A stretch of DNA of 64,000 nt from Corynebacterium aquilae DSM 44791 (GCF_001941445.1 NZ_CP009245.1:2813992-2877991), one strand, 5' to 3'; positions 8,485-18,188 are shown, counted from the first letter of the stretch. Notes: generated by a model not told the origin, from the letters alone. Translations and numbers: made by a program.

Positions 8485-9711
8485 ATGACAACGGACGCCA
8501 ACACTTACCAAGGCCTTGAACCGGGGCACCCCGATTACAAGCGGGCAGTGTTGGCGTTACTCGCGGCAGGACTCGCCACCTTCAACGCGTTGTACACCAC
8601 CCAGGCGATCCTACCGACGTTGAGTCAGGCGCTGGGTGCGAGTGCGACCACGGCCGCTGGCACCGTGTCCGCAGCGACCGGCGCGCTGGCGCTGTGCATT
8701 GTGCCTGCCTCCATCCTGTCGGAGCGTTTCGGCCGCAACCGGGTCATGATGGTCTCCACTGTGGCGTCCACCGTGGTGGGGCTGTTGGTGCCGCTGGCGC
8801 CCAATATTGAAACGTTGATCGTGTTGCGTGGCCTGCAGGGCGCGATGTTGTCTGGGGTTCCGGCGGTGGCGATGACGTGGCTGAGTGAGGAGCTCAGCCA
8901 GAAGGCAGCACCCCGCGCCATGGGTTTGTATATTGCCGGCACCTCCATCGGTGGTTTGTCGGGGCGTATTATTCCGGCGGTGGTGGCGGAGTTTTTCAGC
9001 TGGCGGGTCGCTTTGTTTGCGGGGTGTTTTACCGCCTTTGCTTGCGCGGCGGCGATGTGGAAGATGCTTCCCCAGCAGCGCCGTTTTACCCCGAAGAAGC
9101 TGAGTTTCGCCGGTGAGGCGGCCGCCATGTTGGGTCATTGGCGCCACCCGAAGACCGCCGCGATATTCGCCATGGGGTTTGTGTCTATGGGGGCGTTCGT
9201 GTCGATGTATAACTACTTGGGCTACGAGCTGTCCACCACTTTTGGTTTGTCCGAAGGTGTCGTCGGTTCGGTGTTTGTGTTGTACCTGTCGGGCACTATC
9301 AGTTCGGCGCGGGCGGGAAACCTTTCGGGCCGCTTCGGCCCGTCGGTGGTGTTGTTGTTTTCTGTCTCGTTGATGCTTGTCGGTTTGCTTTTGACCTTGT
9401 CCGGTCATTTAAGCGTCGTCATTGTGGGGCTGCTGATTTACACCGCTAGTTTTTTCGCCACCCATTCCACCGCCAGTGGATGGCTGGGGCAGGTGGCGAC
9501 CAAGGACCGGGCGGAAGCTTCCTCGATGTATTTGTTGTGTTACTACACCGGTTCTGCGGTGGTGGGGTGGCTGGCAGGGTTTGTGTTCGGCGATGACCGG
9601 TGGGGGCTTTTGGTGGCAGCGCTTTCACTGTTGGTCGGTGTCGGAATTTTGATTGCGTTCCTGTTGTGGTTTTTCGGCCGTAAACGCCACGGCGCGCACC
9701 AACCCCGCTAG
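8485..9711 (+). CDS. MFS transporter, drug/metabolite exporter type
   Basis: The 408-residue protein has about 12 predicted membrane segments. After a short polar N-terminus comes VLALLAAGLATFNALYTTQAILPTL, then the loop 2-3 motif SERFGRNRVMM (MFS motif A: G-x-x-x-D/R-R-x-G-R-R-like) and LRGLQGAMLSGVPAVAMTWL. The first segments resemble the YnfM/arabinose-efflux-like subgroup (ALYTTQAILPxLxQ). The substrate cannot be predicted. The gene stands alone, followed by a shared terminator region facing the convergent gene at 10025. Confidence 0.88.
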   Translation: MTTDANTYQGLEPGHPDYKRAVLALLAAGLATFNALYTTQAILPTLSQALGASATTAAGTVSAATGALALCIVPASILSERFGRNRVMMVSTVASTVVGLLVPLAPNIETLIVLRGLQGAMLSGVPAVAMTWLSEELSQKAAPRAMGLYIAGTSIGGLSGRIIPAVVAEFFSWRVALFAGCFTAFACAAAMWKMLPQQRRFTPKKLSFAGEAAAMLGHWRHPKTAAIFAMGFVSMGAFVSMYNYLGYELSTTFGLSEGVVGSVFVLYLSGTISSARAGNLSGRFGPSVVLLFSVSLMLVGLLLTLSGHLSVVIVGLLIYTASFFATHSTASGWLGQVATKDRAEASSMYLLCYYTGSAVVGWLAGFVFGDDRWGLLVAALSLLVGVGILIAFLLWFFGRKRHGAHQPR

Positions 9712-9955
9712 CATTTTTGCCGCGCCGGTGGCCGAGGATGCCTTGAGTTTTGGTAGGTATCCCACTGGCTTGCCGTCCCCTGGCCTGCCCGCCCCGGTGG
9801 CTAACAGTCGGGTGTGTCTTTTTGTGGGGTCTGCTGTGGCCGTCCGCCCCGGCGGTGATGCGGTGCACTATTTTTTCCGCCCTCGCGTTGAGGCACTCAC
9901 CGCTAAATTCATGGTCGTTGATCCCGGGGGCAGACACGGGTGCAGACAGAGAAAA

Positions 9956-9984
9956 GCCGCCGCCACTTGTGGTGTGGCGGCGGC
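9956..9984 (-). terminator. GC-rich hairpin between convergent genes
   Basis: GCCGCCGCCAC (9956-9966) pairs perfectly with GTGGCGGCGGC (9974-9984). On the minus strand it is followed by TTTTCTC, so it terminates the leftward gene at 10025 and may also stop the MFS transcript. Confidence 0.8.
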
Positions 9985-10024
9985 GAAGGTGTTTACCCGT
10001 CAAAGGCGGGGGATTCGCGCTGGT

Positions 10025-10567
10025 TTAGGCGCGGGGGAACACCACGATGCCCTCACTGGCGCCTTCGCGACCGATGAGGTACTTCTTGCCGTCCTTGGAC
10101 ACTGCAATCACCATCGGCCCGCCGTCGAGCAGCTTGTTAGCAGTTTTTAGGTTTTCGTGGTCGTTGATGCCCACCAGCGTCTGAACAACACTTCCGATTT
10201 CGAATGCGCCTTTATCACTCATCTTCACAATGGGGGCGCTGCCGCTATTGGTGTCGATTGTTTCGTACCACCGGCCGATTCCGTCCTCAGTGTCGTTGAA
10301 GTCGGCGGAGATCTCCAGCGGGAACCTGTTGTGGGCCTTCAGGCCTTTGCTCAGGATGTTTTTGACTTCTGCGGGGTCGGTGACCAGGGTGTAGCCGTCA
10401 TGAGTGAAAGAGGCGGTTTCCAGGGGGGTGTGCTGGTGGCCGAACGCGCCGTGGGAAGAACCCACCTGAGGCGCATCGGAGGACGAGGACACACCGAACA
10501 GTCCGGCAAAAAGCATGATCAGTGCGCCCAATGCGGCAACGATGTGGTGTACGGGGATGGCTCCCAT
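10025..10567 (-). CDS. hypothetical exported or membrane-anchored protein
   Basis: Family not recognised. ATG 10567 is preceded by AGGAG at good spacing and gives 180 residues. An N-terminal hydrophobic segment (HIVAALGALIMLFAGLFGV, about 8-26) and a Ser/His-rich linker precede a soluble domain with the runs SADFNDTEDGIGRWYET and MVIAVSKDGKKYLIGREG. The architecture (short N-terminus, single anchor, small extracytoplasmic domain) parallels the gene at 4698-5204, but the sequences do not align clearly. A strong terminator follows. Confidence 0.75.
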   Translation of the reverse strand: MGAIPVHHIVAALGALIMLFAGLFGVSSSSDAPQVGSSHGAFGHQHTPLETASFTHDGYTLVTDPAEVKNILSKGLKAHNRFPLEISADFNDTEDGIGRWYETIDTNSGSAPIVKMSDKGAFEIGSVVQTLVGINDHENLKTANKLLDGGPMVIAVSKDGKKYLIGREGASEGIVVFPRA

Positions 10568-10926
10568 GGGGTGAACTCCTTTGTGTGTGCGCCCGGTGTC
10601 CTCATAGCAGTTGCTGTGGGACTTAAAAGGTGGGCGCGGATGAAACGGTGGCTTAAGGGTTTGCCCGCTGTTTTTATGATGCGTTGTCACCGCGGTGCGT
10701 GTCGGCGCGCCAAGGATGGGTGTGGTGCCCCATCCGGGTCATGGGTTGACTGGTGTGCCGGTTCGCGTGGGTGACGTGGCGGTACCTGGGTGGCTGTACG
10801 TGGCCCTGTGCAAGGTGTTGTGCTCGCAGTGGGGCCAGGTGGCCTGCAGGTGGTTTCATCTTATAGGCGTAGGCCTTTTTTCGCTGCGCTTTGTGGGCGG
10901 TATTACTGGACTGCGGGTGCGGGGTG
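10568..10926. other. intergenic region, no gene seen
   Basis: About 360 bp between two leftward genes. It must hold the promoter of the 10567 gene. No hairpin or operator stands out. Confidence 0.35.
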
Positions 10927-12663
10927 TTAAAGCTGCGGGATGCCGGGTGCGCCGGCGGCGAGCCATTCGCGCACGGCGCGGGTGGCGCGGCAGTCTTCCT
11001 CGTTGTAGGTGAGGATGCGGCCGGCAAGGTGTGGGTCTTGCCGGGCGGTGAGGAAGGCGTCAACACTTCCTTCGCCGGCGAGTTCGGTTTCGTGGAAGGT
11101 GAATCCGGCGTGGGGGGCGACGTCTTTAAGCCCGAGCCCGTAGGGGCTGACGAGGTGTTGGCGGACGTGTTTGAACACATCGATCCAGGTGGGGCTGGAG
11201 ATGAATTCGCGAATCTCCAGTGGGGTGGGGCAGGCAAGCCCGTCGGGGGTGATGTGCCCGTTGAAGCGGCGGGCGCTGGTGGTCAGCCAGTGGTTTTCGC
11301 CGTGGTTGGAGTAGCAGTAGATGCCGATTGAGCGGCCGGTTTCTTCGGCGTGTTCGCGGTGGTTTTTAAGCCAGTGCCAGAAGCGGGTGAAGTTGTTGGC
11401 TTCCTCTTCCCCGCCGAGCTCCGTGAAGGTGGCAAAGGGGGTGTAGGTGGTGCCGTCGAATCCGCCCCACAGGTAGGCGCCGTGGTCGAGGAAGGCTTCC
11501 ATGTCGATGTCGATTTCGATATCGAAGCGGTCGATGGTGGGCGTCGTATTGGGGGCTATAAGCAGGGGAATGTTGTTGCGCCAGGCATCGGCGAGTTTGT
11601 TGTCGGGAAAGAAGCTGGAGTCGATGAGTCCTTGGACGGTGGTGATGCCGGCCTCGCGGAAACGGTTGGCGGTATCCCCGGGCAGGTAGAGGGAAATATC
11701 GTCGGTGCGGGTCAGTTGTTGTTCGCAGTCGGGGCTAAACCGGCAGGTGCGGCATTCTTTGGTGCGGCGCGGCCCGGTGGCGACCGGCTGGTTCAGGGCG
11801 CGTTCGAGGGCCTCACTTAAGGCGGTGGTGTCCACGATGAAGCAGCGGTCGGTGTCTTGTCCGATGGCGCCACCGATGGGGGTGTGATGGTCGGTGGCGG
11901 CGAGCCCAACGTGGTTGAGGAAGTGTGCGCCGATGGCCAGCCGGTAGCCGTCGGCGGCGTGGTGGCGCAGTTTATAGGGCGCTTCCACGATGCTGCCCAG
12001 CCCCAGGCGGCTGGTGGCGATCATGGGGGTGGTGTGGTGGTGGCTGGGCCGGGCGACGCGGTGGGTGGAATAGATGATCGGCAAGTAGGTGCCGTCTGCT
12101 TGGCGGGCCAGCAGGTCAATGGTGGCACACAACGGCCCCGCGGTCACCTGGGCGTTTTCGATAAGGGTATGGCCGGCGGCCAAAGCTTCGAGGGTGTCGA
12201 ATTCGTTGGTGCAGGTAATGCGGGAGAAGTTTTTGTTGTCGCCAATACTGGGCCGGGTGGGCAAGGTCGCGGTGATGGTGGCGACTTGGGCGGCGTGGCG
12301 TTCGGCGCGGCCCGCACTGGTGGGGGTGCTGGGGACATGCGGGTAGGTGAGTTTTTGAACCAGCCGGTAGCGGCAGCCCACCAGATCGTGGGGTTCGGCA
12401 ACACAACCGGTGTGGCGGGCGGAATCTTCCCCGGGGACGGCGTCTTGGGTGGCGGCGTGGGTGAGCCCCTCGGCGGCGGCAGTGGTGATGAGTTCTTCGA
12501 CGGTGATGGTTTCCCCGTCGGCGATGCGCTGCAGGATGGGGGCGGTGATGGGTTGCCACACGCCAGCTGGGCTGGTGTGGGGTTGGGTGTGTGCCGCAGC
12601 ACCGACAGCTGTGGTGGTGTGCGGGCTCGTGTCCTCCTGTGAGGGTGGGTGTGGGCTGGTCAC
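10927..12663 (-). CDS. TM0106-family RecB-like nuclease with C-terminal RNase H-like domain
   Basis: The 578-residue product has a low-complexity Thr/His/Pro N-terminus (about 1-45), then a RecB/Cas4-like PD-(D/E)XK region. The block CRTCRFSPDCEQQ resembles the Cys cluster that binds a 4Fe-4S in Cas4/AddB-type nucleases. From about residue 355 the second half (FDIEIDIDMEAF... to ILTYNEEDCRATRAVREWL) carries the D-x-E and YN-x-x-D-C motifs of a DnaQ/RNase H-like exonuclease. This two-nuclease layout matches the TM0106 family, common in Actinobacteria and without a settled role. The start is GTG 12663 with no Shine-Dalgarno; the sequence just upstream (TACTGTTAAACG) could be a -10 for a leaderless message. 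Confidence 0.85.
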   Translation of the reverse strand: MTSPHPPSQEDTSPHTTTAVGAAAHTQPHTSPAGVWQPITAPILQRIADGETITVEELITTAAAEGLTHAATQDAVPGEDSARHTGCVAEPHDLVGCRYRLVQKLTYPHVPSTPTSAGRAERHAAQVATITATLPTRPSIGDNKNFSRITCTNEFDTLEALAAGHTLIENAQVTAGPLCATIDLLARQADGTYLPIIYSTHRVARPSHHHTTPMIATSRLGLGSIVEAPYKLRHHAADGYRLAIGAHFLNHVGLAATDHHTPIGGAIGQDTDRCFIVDTTALSEALERALNQPVATGPRRTKECRTCRFSPDCEQQLTRTDDISLYLPGDTANRFREAGITTVQGLIDSSFFPDNKLADAWRNNIPLLIAPNTTPTIDRFDIEIDIDMEAFLDHGAYLWGGFDGTTYTPFATFTELGGEEEANNFTRFWHWLKNHREHAEETGRSIGIYCYSNHGENHWLTTSARRFNGHITPDGLACPTPLEIREFISSPTWIDVFKHVRQHLVSPYGLGLKDVAPHAGFTFHETELAGEGSVDAFLTARQDPHLAGRILTYNEEDCRATRAVREWLAAGAPGIPQL

Positions 12664-12946
12664 TAGCGTTTAACAGTAGCGCCGGGGCGGGGGTGTTTTC
12701 CACTGGGCGGCAGGTGCGGGTGACCTAGATGACCCAGAGCAGTGCGAAAGGCGGTCGCGTGTCAGGGCTTGGGGTGTTGAGCCATGATCGCTTGGGGGCG
12801 ATGGGATAAGGCGCGCGAGGGCCATCCCCACGGCTGAGGCGGTGCGGTGTGAAAGCCGTAGGCGTGGCTGAGTCTGTGTGATTGTTCAGGCAGTGCAGTT
12901 TGAGGGGCAGCGTGGCTTTGGGCCAGTGCTTTTTAGAGAGCGCGCC

Positions 12947-13168
12947 TCAGGGAGCGCGGTGGTCACTGGGGCCGGTTGCGGTGTGGCGGCTGGTGTGACG
13001 GATGGGTTGGGGCGGCGGGTTGTGGGGCCAATGAGTGACTAAGACGATGGCCGCGACTACGAGCAGGATGGACACGCCGGTGATGTAGGAGGAGTGCGCG
13101 ATGGCGTATCCCGCGGCGGGGATAGCGGACACGGCAAGCACAGCGGAGACAGTGCGCAGATGGTGCAT
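12947..13168 (-). CDS. small membrane peptide, paralogue of the gene at 18189
   Basis: The 73-residue product has two hydrophobic stretches (VSAVLAVSAIPAAGYAIAH and ITGVSILLVVAAIVLVTHWP) and a polar, His/Pro-rich tail. The core A(I/L)P-x-AG(Y/F)-x-x-(A/S)H-x-S(Y/F)-x-x-G-x-x-I-L, ending in a V-L-V-x-x-WP block, is shared with the peptide at 18189-18383, so the two are probably paralogues. No Shine-Dalgarno is clear before ATG 13168. The function is unknown. Conservation of the core in two copies is the main evidence that it is real. Confidence 0.55.
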   Translation of the reverse strand: MHHLRTVSAVLAVSAIPAAGYAIAHSSYITGVSILLVVAAIVLVTHWPHNPPPQPIRHTSRHTATGPSDHRAP

Positions 13169-14073
13169 GGTGATTTTTTCGGCTCGGTTGTTTAGCGGTT
13201 GGGTGTGGCGTGGGTGTGTTTCAAGCTACCGAGCACACGCTGTGTTGGTTGTGGTTTTCAGCAAAGTTTTAACAAAATCTGCATATATAATTATGCTCCT
13301 ATCACTTCCTACAAAAGTGCAGTTCACAACGCCTGCGATTCACCCTCCCGGGTGAGGCTCCCGATGGCCGTTTTGCTATCTCCGAACCACCCGCAGGGCG
13401 TAAGTCCCGGCCGCTTGTCTGCACGGCAGCACACATCTTTTTCTTAGAGGCGGGCAACCAGTGCCGATCGGGCACGAGGGTGCTGTGGGGTTGGTGTTGG
13501 TTGGTGTTTGTTGGTTGGCGTTGGTTGGCGCTGGGGGATGTTGGAGGATGCTGGGGGTTATTGGGTGATGCTGGGGGATGTTGGGCAATAGTGGTGGGTG
13601 GGTGTCGGCAGGTGACGGTGATGGTCGGTGTTGGTGGGTGACGGTGATGGCCCATGATGGCGGGTGCTGGAGGGTGCTGGTGGTGGTTAGCGATGTTGGG
13701 TGATGCTGGCGGTTGGTGATGTGTGAGGGGTGATGATGATGGTGGTGGTGGGTGCTGGTTATTTGATGGTGTTGCGTGGCGGGCACGCTGTGGGTGCGGG
13801 CGGATAGAGCAGCACCGGTAGTGGTGATGGTGGGCGCTGCAGTCAAAGCGGTGGGCGGGCCTTTTATGCTTTCATCGAGGGGGACAACGGTGGTTTAGCG
13901 CAACGGCTTTGCTGCCGGAAGGTAATGTTGGGGGCATTACCGCGGGTGAAGGGCTCACCTCCTATCACCTGCGGCCGAAAACAATTGTGTCTACGCCGAA
14001 CAAACACTTCTATGCCCATCTGCCCGCCCTCTGTGGCCGGTAGTGAGGCTCGAGGTGGTTAGGAAAACGAAAA
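13169..14073. other. long non-coding stretch
   Basis: About 900 bp. It includes an A/T-rich patch near 13260-13310 and the GGTG-type degenerate repeat annotated separately. Frames open on the minus strand encode only His/Pro/Thr runs caused by the repeat and are not accepted as genes. Confidence 0.45.
13480..13760. repeat. degenerate GGTGNTG-type minisatellite
   Basis: The plus strand is almost entirely built of short variants of GGTGTTGG, GGCGTTGG, GATGCTGGG and GATGTTGG in loose tandem. The units are not identical and the period wanders between about 7 and 17 bp, as expected for a decayed simple repeat. Confidence 0.7.
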
Positions 14074-14721
14074 GTGTCTGTGCTGAAGAAGATCCTGAAG
14101 AAGCGTCGCGCCGCAAAGCAGGCCGCCAAGACTGAGGTCAAGGCCGCCCAGGCGCGCGCACGCGCCCAGGTCAAGGCCCGCGCCCAGCTGACCAAGAGCC
14201 AGGCGAAGCTTTTGGAGCGGCAGGAAAAGAAGCTGCGCAAGGCCGAGTCGAAGGGACTCAAAGCCAAGCGCAAGCACGAGCGCAAGCTCGCAGAGACCAA
14301 GCTCAAGCAGCTGGAGGCCGGCCGCCTGAACAAGGCCACCGTTAGCCGCTTCCTAGGCGTCGCCCGCCTGGCCGCCCCGGTGGTGCTGCCGCTGCTGTAC
14401 CAGGCCATCACCAAGGCCCGCTCCGTGGGCGTGTCCGCCCAGGCGCAGCGCCTGGGTGTGTCCGCACAGGCACTCGGGGAGCACTCCGGTCACGGCGCCC
14501 CGCTGAAGGCCCGCATCGATGGGGTGAAAAACACCCTGAAGGAATCCTCCCTGCCGGCCGGTTTCGTCCGGGACGCCAACAATCGTCTAGACAAGCTGGT
14601 TGAGGCCGTGGATAACGCCGAGTTCCTCACCCCGGATCAGCGCCGCCGCGCCTACCGCAGCATCAACGGCGACATCGATGGTGTTGTCGGTGAGATCCAG
14701 GATCGCCACCACAAGGCCTAA
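14074..14721 (+). CDS. DUF6474 family protein
   Basis: GTG 14074 is preceded by TAGGAAAACGAAA. The 215-residue product has a very basic, Ala/Lys/Arg-rich N-terminal half (about 1-90, likely coiled coil: KKRRAAKQAAKTEVKAAQA), one hydrophobic segment (LGVARLAAPVVLPLLYQAI, about 94-112) and a C-terminal helical domain ending EIQDRHHKA. This is the layout of the DUF6474 family found in corynebacteria. Its role is unknown. A basic helical N-terminus and one membrane-associated segment suggest an envelope or nucleoid-membrane scaffold, which is inference. Confidence 0.8.
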   Translation: MSVLKKILKKRRAAKQAAKTEVKAAQARARAQVKARAQLTKSQAKLLERQEKKLRKAESKGLKAKRKHERKLAETKLKQLEAGRLNKATVSRFLGVARLAAPVVLPLLYQAITKARSVGVSAQAQRLGVSAQALGEHSGHGAPLKARIDGVKNTLKESSLPAGFVRDANNRLDKLVEAVDNAEFLTPDQRRRAYRSINGDIDGVVGEIQDRHHKA

Positions 14722-15184
14722 ACACCACCTTTTTGGTGCGGCCCCTTTTCGCCGCGCCGGCGCCGTAGCGCCACCTTGGGGCGTGTGCCCCGCACCCAAA
14801 TGCTGCCGGTGCGGGTCACACGCCCCAGTCTTTTCCGCTTTTCTTCTTCCGCCTTTTTCCGCTTTCCCCCTTGTCGCTCTCCCCTGTGCCGTCTTCTCCT
14901 GTGCCGCTTTCCCCAGCGCCCTAGTCCCCCACACACCACCCAGGTGCAGCGCCCATCGTGAGCACCCATCGTGCCGGCCACCCATGGCGGGGGTCGAAAG
15001 AAGTTTTGGGGGGTGCTGCGGGGGGCATAAGCACAAGCGCAGCACCATAATTTTCGGTAGCGTCCCACACAAAGGTGTGGCAACGCCCACACCCTAAGGC
15101 GCACCCCCCGATGGTTGGTGCGCACACCCCGCACCAACCCCATCAACCCACCCACCACTTGTGCAGGAAGGCACCAGTTACCCC
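14722..15184. other. C-rich intergenic region
   Basis: About 460 bp, very C-rich on the plus strand. A short weak hairpin (CACCACCTTTTTGGTG, about 14722-14738) follows the DUF6474 gene. No gene is seen. Confidence 0.4.
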
Positions 15185-16894
15185 ATGAGCACCACCGCGA
15201 GTTCCCGCACCGGCACCAACCTCACCCGGCGCACCATGCTCAAAGCCAGCTGCGCCGCCGGTGCCGGAGTCGTCGCCACCCAGCTCGGCCAGGCACAGGC
15301 CCAACCGGCCCCCACCCCGGCCGGGCACGCAGTGTTCCAACACGGCGTCGCCTCCGGCGACCCCTACCCCCGCAGCGTCATCCTGTGGACCCGCGCCACC
15401 ACCACCCCCAACGACGCCCCCGGCGCAGGCGCCGGGGTGGCCACCCCGCTGGCCTGGCAGCTTTCCCGCGACCCCGAATTCCGCCACATCGTCGCCTCCG
15501 GGCAGGCCCTGGCCCAACCGGAAAGCGACGGCTGCATCAAAGTCGAAGCCCAAGGCCTTGAGCCCCACACCAGCTACTACTACCGCTTCACCGTCACCGG
15601 TGGCGCGTACGCGGGACAGACCTCCCCGACTGGGCGCACCCAAACCGCCCCCAGCCCGGGCGCGAAAGTGGACTCCTACCGCATCGCTTTGCTGTCGTGC
15701 TCCAACTGGGAGGCAGGCTTTTTCCAGCCCTACCGGGATCTAGCGACCCGCGGCGACATCGACATCGCCCTGCACGTCGGCGACTACATCTACGAGTACC
15801 CCACCGGGGAATACGCCGCCAAAGGCGGCCGGGTCATCCGCCAACACCACCCGCTGCACGAAATCGTCACCCTATCTGACTATCGGGCCCGCTACGGGCA
15901 ATACCGCACCGACCCGGACCTGCAGGCCGCGCACGCCGCCTGCCCCTGGGTGGTCACCTGGGACGACCACGAAATCGCCAACGACGCCTGGGACACCGGG
16001 GCGGAAAACCACGACCCCGCCACCGAAGGCGACTACCTTAGCCGCCGGGACGCCGCCATGCAGGCCTACCTGGAATGGCTGCCCATCAGGGCCCTGCCCT
16101 TCGCCAACGGCGGGCGCATCTACCGCACCCTCGGGTTCGGGGAGCTCTTCGAGCTGAACATGCTGGACCTGCGCTCCTACCGCAGCGAATACGTCGAAAA
16201 AGCCGCCGCCGATAACCCCGACCGCACCATGCTCGGATCCGAGCAATACAGCTGGCTGGCCGGGAAACTCACCAGCGGCAACACCACCTGGCAGCTCGTC
16301 GGCAACTCCGTGATGATCTCCCCCATCCTGCTGCCGCCGCTCGACCCCGCCATCGCCCGCGGCATCACCGAGCTCACCGGGCTGGCCCGCGACGGCTACC
16401 CCTACACCACCGACACCTGGGACGGCTTCACCGCCGAACGCTGGCGCCTGCTCAACCTGCTCAAGAGCAACAACATCAACAACGTGTGCTTCCTCACCGG
16501 CGATATTCACACCTCCTGGGCCGGCGAGCTCCCCCTCGTCCCGGCCCGCTACACCCCCGGCGACTACGCCGCCGTCGAATTCGTCGGCCCCTCCATCACC
16601 AGCGCCAACATTGATGAAATGTACAACCTGCCGGACAATTCCCCCCTGGCAGCAGCCGCAGCAATGGCACTAACCGGAGTAAACCGCCACCTGAAATACT
16701 GCGACCTCGACCACCACGGCTACTGCGTGCTGGAAATTGCGCCCGAATACATTCACTGCGACTGGCTGTTTACCCACAACAAGGACATCCCAGACAGCTC
16801 CATGTATGTAGCAAAATCGATGCGCACCACCAAAGGCCACGGCATTTTCCCCGTCAATTTTGCCCTCGACCCAGCCGGCCACTCCCCCGCCTAA
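15185..16894 (+). CDS. phoD: PhoD-type alkaline phosphatase / phosphodiesterase, Tat-exported
   Basis: From ATG 15185 the product is 569 residues. It opens with a twin-arginine signal (TNLTRRTMLKASCAAGAGVV, cleavage near QAQAQPAP). An N-terminal Ig-like PhoD_N region (FQHGVASGDPYPRSVILWTR) follows. The metallophosphatase core shows HVGDYIYEYP, WDDHEIANDAW and FLTGDIHTSWAGEL, which carry the Asp/His/Asn metal ligands of the Ca/Fe-dependent PhoD family. Such enzymes release phosphate from mono- and diesters outside the membrane. The frame extends upstream to 15161, but the Tat signal begins naturally at 15185. Codon use is strikingly C-ended. A Pho-box was not identified. Confidence 0.93.
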   Translation: MSTTASSRTGTNLTRRTMLKASCAAGAGVVATQLGQAQAQPAPTPAGHAVFQHGVASGDPYPRSVILWTRATTTPNDAPGAGAGVATPLAWQLSRDPEFRHIVASGQALAQPESDGCIKVEAQGLEPHTSYYYRFTVTGGAYAGQTSPTGRTQTAPSPGAKVDSYRIALLSCSNWEAGFFQPYRDLATRGDIDIALHVGDYIYEYPTGEYAAKGGRVIRQHHPLHEIVTLSDYRARYGQYRTDPDLQAAHAACPWVVTWDDHEIANDAWDTGAENHDPATEGDYLSRRDAAMQAYLEWLPIRALPFANGGRIYRTLGFGELFELNMLDLRSYRSEYVEKAAADNPDRTMLGSEQYSWLAGKLTSGNTTWQLVGNSVMISPILLPPLDPAIARGITELTGLARDGYPYTTDTWDGFTAERWRLLNLLKSNNINNVCFLTGDIHTSWAGELPLVPARYTPGDYAAVEFVGPSITSANIDEMYNLPDNSPLAAAAAMALTGVNRHLKYCDLDHHGYCVLEIAPEYIHCDWLFTHNKDIPDSSMYVAKSMRTTKGHGIFPVNFALDPAGHSPA

Positions 16895-17271
16895 AACAGG
16901 CACGCAAGCGCAAAACCGCGCACACAAACACCGGCCACCACAAGGCCGCATTTTCACTAAGCCCCGGGGCAAACACACAGCTAGATGCTGTAAACCCCCC
17001 GGGGTTTTCGTGGCTTTTACCCCGCCATTCAGGGCGCAAGTTTGGGGTTTATCGCAGCGTAAAAGCAAAAAAGAAAGCCCGCGTTGGGGTGTTGAGTTTC
17101 ACCGGGATTGGATTGTTTAAAAAGCGCTGACAGAAAGCTGGAAAACACCCCGGGGGTAGAACAGAGGTAAAAGGCAAAAATTTGTTTGTTTATTTTTCCT
17201 TTATTGCGCTACACTCTCGTATTGAATCCAGGCAACGACTTTTGCACGAAATGATTAAAGGAGCATAAGCG
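16895..17271. other. intergenic region phoD / lsr2
   Basis: A palindrome AAACCCC-CC-GGGGTTT (16992-17007) may end the phoD transcript. Downstream the DNA becomes A/T-rich, as is common before lsr2. TACACT at 17210-17215 is a possible -10 for lsr2. No gene is seen. Confidence 0.4.
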
Positions 17272-17637
17272 ATGGCCCAAAAGCAGGTCACTCAATATTT
17301 CGACGATATTGACCACACTCCCCTTTCCCAGGACGAAGTCCACGTCGTCCGTTTCGGCGTCGACGGCACCAACTATGTTCTCGAGGTGTCCGAGGCCAAC
17401 GCGCAGGCCTTCCACGACGCCATCGCCCGCTTCGTCGAGCACGCCCAGCCCGACACCACCCGCACCACCACCAGCACCCGCTCCAAGCGGTCCGGCAGTG
17501 GCAGCACCAACTCCACCGGCATCCCCGCCAAGCGGATCCGCGAATGGGCGCAACAAAACAACATTGAGGTCAACGATCGCGGCCGCCTGCCCCAGGAAGT
17601 CGTCGACGCATACCGCGAAGCCGGCGGAACCTTCTAA
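17272..17637 (+). CDS. lsr2: Lsr2 nucleoid-associated silencer
   Basis: The 121-residue product has the Lsr2 layout. The N-terminal dimerisation domain is MAQKQVTQYFDDIDHTPLSQ with VRFGVDGTNYVLEVSEANA. A Ser/Thr/Arg linker (about 66-86) follows. The C-terminal DNA-binding domain is IPAKRIREWAQQNNIEVNDRGRLPQEVVDAYREA, containing the (R)GRLPxxVVxAY motif; the minor-groove RGR is read as DRGR. Lsr2 coats A/T-rich DNA and silences acquired genes. The start has GGAG at good spacing. An intrinsic terminator follows. Confidence 0.95.
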   Translation: MAQKQVTQYFDDIDHTPLSQDEVHVVRFGVDGTNYVLEVSEANAQAFHDAIARFVEHAQPDTTRTTTSTRSKRSGSGSTNSTGIPAKRIREWAQQNNIEVNDRGRLPQEVVDAYREAGGTF

Positions 17638-17655
17638 AGGCTTTCCCGCACCACA

Positions 17656-17682
17656 CCCGCCCCTTAACAGGGGCGGGTTTTC
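17656..17682 (+). terminator. lsr2 terminator
   Basis: CCCGCCCC (17656-17663) pairs with GGGGCGGG (17670-17677), followed by TTTTC. Confidence 0.88.
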
Positions 17683-18188
17683 TCATGTTCACACCATGGG
17701 CACAAAAGGCAGGGCGGTCGGCTGCCGGCGGCCCCCACAAAAAAATGATAGTAAATAGTGCATAAAAGTATTCCGCACCCGCCATAGAATTACGCCAGCA
17801 ATGGGCCAGCTGGGATGTTCATATATTGAGCTGAAATCTTTTCAAATAGTGAGACTTTCTCTTTTCCCATACGGTTTTCTTAGTGAAACTTCCCCCACCC
17901 CCTCCCCGCTTAAAGGTAACACCTTATAGCGGATGAGCAGCACAAATGCGCCATACCCCCACCGGCATAGCTCTTTCAATAACGGCGCCGCTCACCCAAC
18001 AAAAAGCCCCCGCAGCACAGCCACACGCAATTGTTTCACAACTAAATGTTTGCGCCAGAATGGAAGAAAAAATGTCCCCAAAAAGTCGCATATTACGAAT
18101 CTCTTATGTACAGTAAATCTGGCGTCGCCCCACGGGGCTAAAAAACCAACGGCACAAAACACCCCACCGCACTGATGAAAGGAAAGGA
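17683..18188. other. A/T-rich intergenic region
   Basis: About 500 bp, more A/T-rich than its surroundings and next to lsr2. No gene is seen. It may hold the promoter of the 18189 peptide. Confidence 0.4.

Noticed and set aside
13376..13846. 156-codon minus-strand frame with His/Pro/Thr runs
   Set aside because: It is produced by the degenerate GGTG repeat and has no protein-like features.
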